From an uncultured Bacteroidales bacterium (lineage in GTDB: Bacteria > Bacteroidota > Bacteroidia > Bacteroidales > Paludibacteraceae): a stretch of DNA of 24,733 nucleotides. The position numbers and the translations under genes are program-made. Of the stretch, positions 24,561 to 24,733 are shown in pieces. The notes under the pieces are model-generated. The model was given only the letters and a program-made list of their open reading frames with translations. It was not told the origin of the DNA and made no database searches. How positions within the stretch are numbered: the first letter of the stretch is position 1; each line of letters starts with the position of its first letter. The stretch lies in NCBI GenBank assembly GCA_937892015.1, contig CALAUY010000135.1, positions 1 through 24,733 on the forward strand, given 5' to 3'.

Positions 24561-24582
24561 TATTCCCGAATTTCCGGGAATA
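24561..24582. repeat. Perfect 8-bp inverted repeat
   Basis: TATTCCCG (24561-24568) and CGGGAATA (24575-24582) are perfect reverse complements around the six-base loop AATTTC. No T run follows on either strand, so it is not a standard terminator. It lies about 105 bases upstream of the SusCD operon's -33 box and about 105 bases past the stop of the right-edge gene. It could be an operator or an mRNA 3'-end stem. Confidence 0.6.
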
Positions 24583-24602
24583 GTGTTTGCTTTTCCCCAT
24601 GT

Positions 24603-24675
24603 TCTTTACTCTTTGCTCTTTGCTCTCTTGCTCTTTACTCTTTATTCTTTATTCTTTATTCTTTATTCTTTGCTC
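24603..24675. repeat. 7-bp degenerate tandem repeat, ten units
   Basis: Ten units of TCTTT(A/G)(C/T) run head to tail, one of them (24624-24631) slightly altered and eight bases long. The four central-right copies are all TCTTTAT. The array ends about 11 bases beyond the stop codon of the minus-strand gene at the right edge. It is simple-sequence DNA with no coding sense. Confidence 0.9.
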
Positions 24676-24686
24676 ATATAAAAGCG

Positions 24687-24733
24687 TTACTTAGAGAGTT
24701 CGAGGAGCTTGGTGGCATCGACGCGGCCGTCGT
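24687..24733 (-). CDS. C-terminal end of an unidentified gene (partial)
   Basis: On the minus strand a frame open at the window edge ends in TAA at 24687-24689. The visible residues read DGRVDATKLLELSK. The amphipathic, ordinary composition and the position just before a simple-repeat spacer suggest a true gene end. Fourteen residues are too few to name a family, and an alternative frame stopping at 24691 has an Arg/Pro-rich, unlikely composition. Confidence 0.55.
   Translation of the reverse strand, partial: DGRVDATKLLELSK

Overview
The window looks like chromosome from a Bacteroidales bacterium (gut, rumen or oral type; I cannot go below order). Evidence: a SusC/SusD pair, Bacteroidetes-type promoters (TTTG or TTG, about 20 nt, then TAnnTTTG), lipoproteins with long periplasmic or surface domains, C-terminal tails typical of Bacteroidales secreted proteins, and the debranching enzyme / GT4 / GH57 glycogen set known from Bacteroides relatives. 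I see no tRNA, rRNA, CRISPR array, transposase or phage gene.

Left block, minus strand (63-5470). An LD-carboxypeptidase gene is followed by potA, potB and potC, an ABC importer of the spermidine/putrescine type. The binding-protein gene is not in the window and would lie beyond its left edge. A separate prmC-recX pair sits upstream with its own promoter. A 9-bp tandem repeat lies just past potC.

Middle block, plus strand (5653-11468). From a promoter divergent to prmC runs a probable operon: a mannose-1-phosphate guanylyltransferase, a glycogen debranching enzyme, a GT4 glycogen-synthase-like transferase and a GH57 protein. The last three suggest alpha-glucan storage or turnover. The GH57 protein appears to lack the usual catalytic Asp in conserved region 4. 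Two hairpins, one of them branched, close the operon.

Right block, minus strand (11565-24454). One strong promoter and a leader of about 235 nt precede five closely spaced genes: a GHL10-type glycosidase, a 1265-residue zinc amidase carrying a propeller-like region, a SusC transporter, a SusD lipoprotein and a further surface-type lipoprotein. Amidases strip stem peptides from peptidoglycan, and GHL10 enzymes such as E. coli DigH cut the stripped glycan strands. The layout is therefore best read as a predicted peptidoglycan-utilisation locus, not a classic plant- or host-glycan one. That is an inference from gene content and is the most interesting feature here.

The right edge (24455-24733) holds an inverted repeat, a 7-bp tandem repeat and the last codons of an unidentified minus-strand gene.
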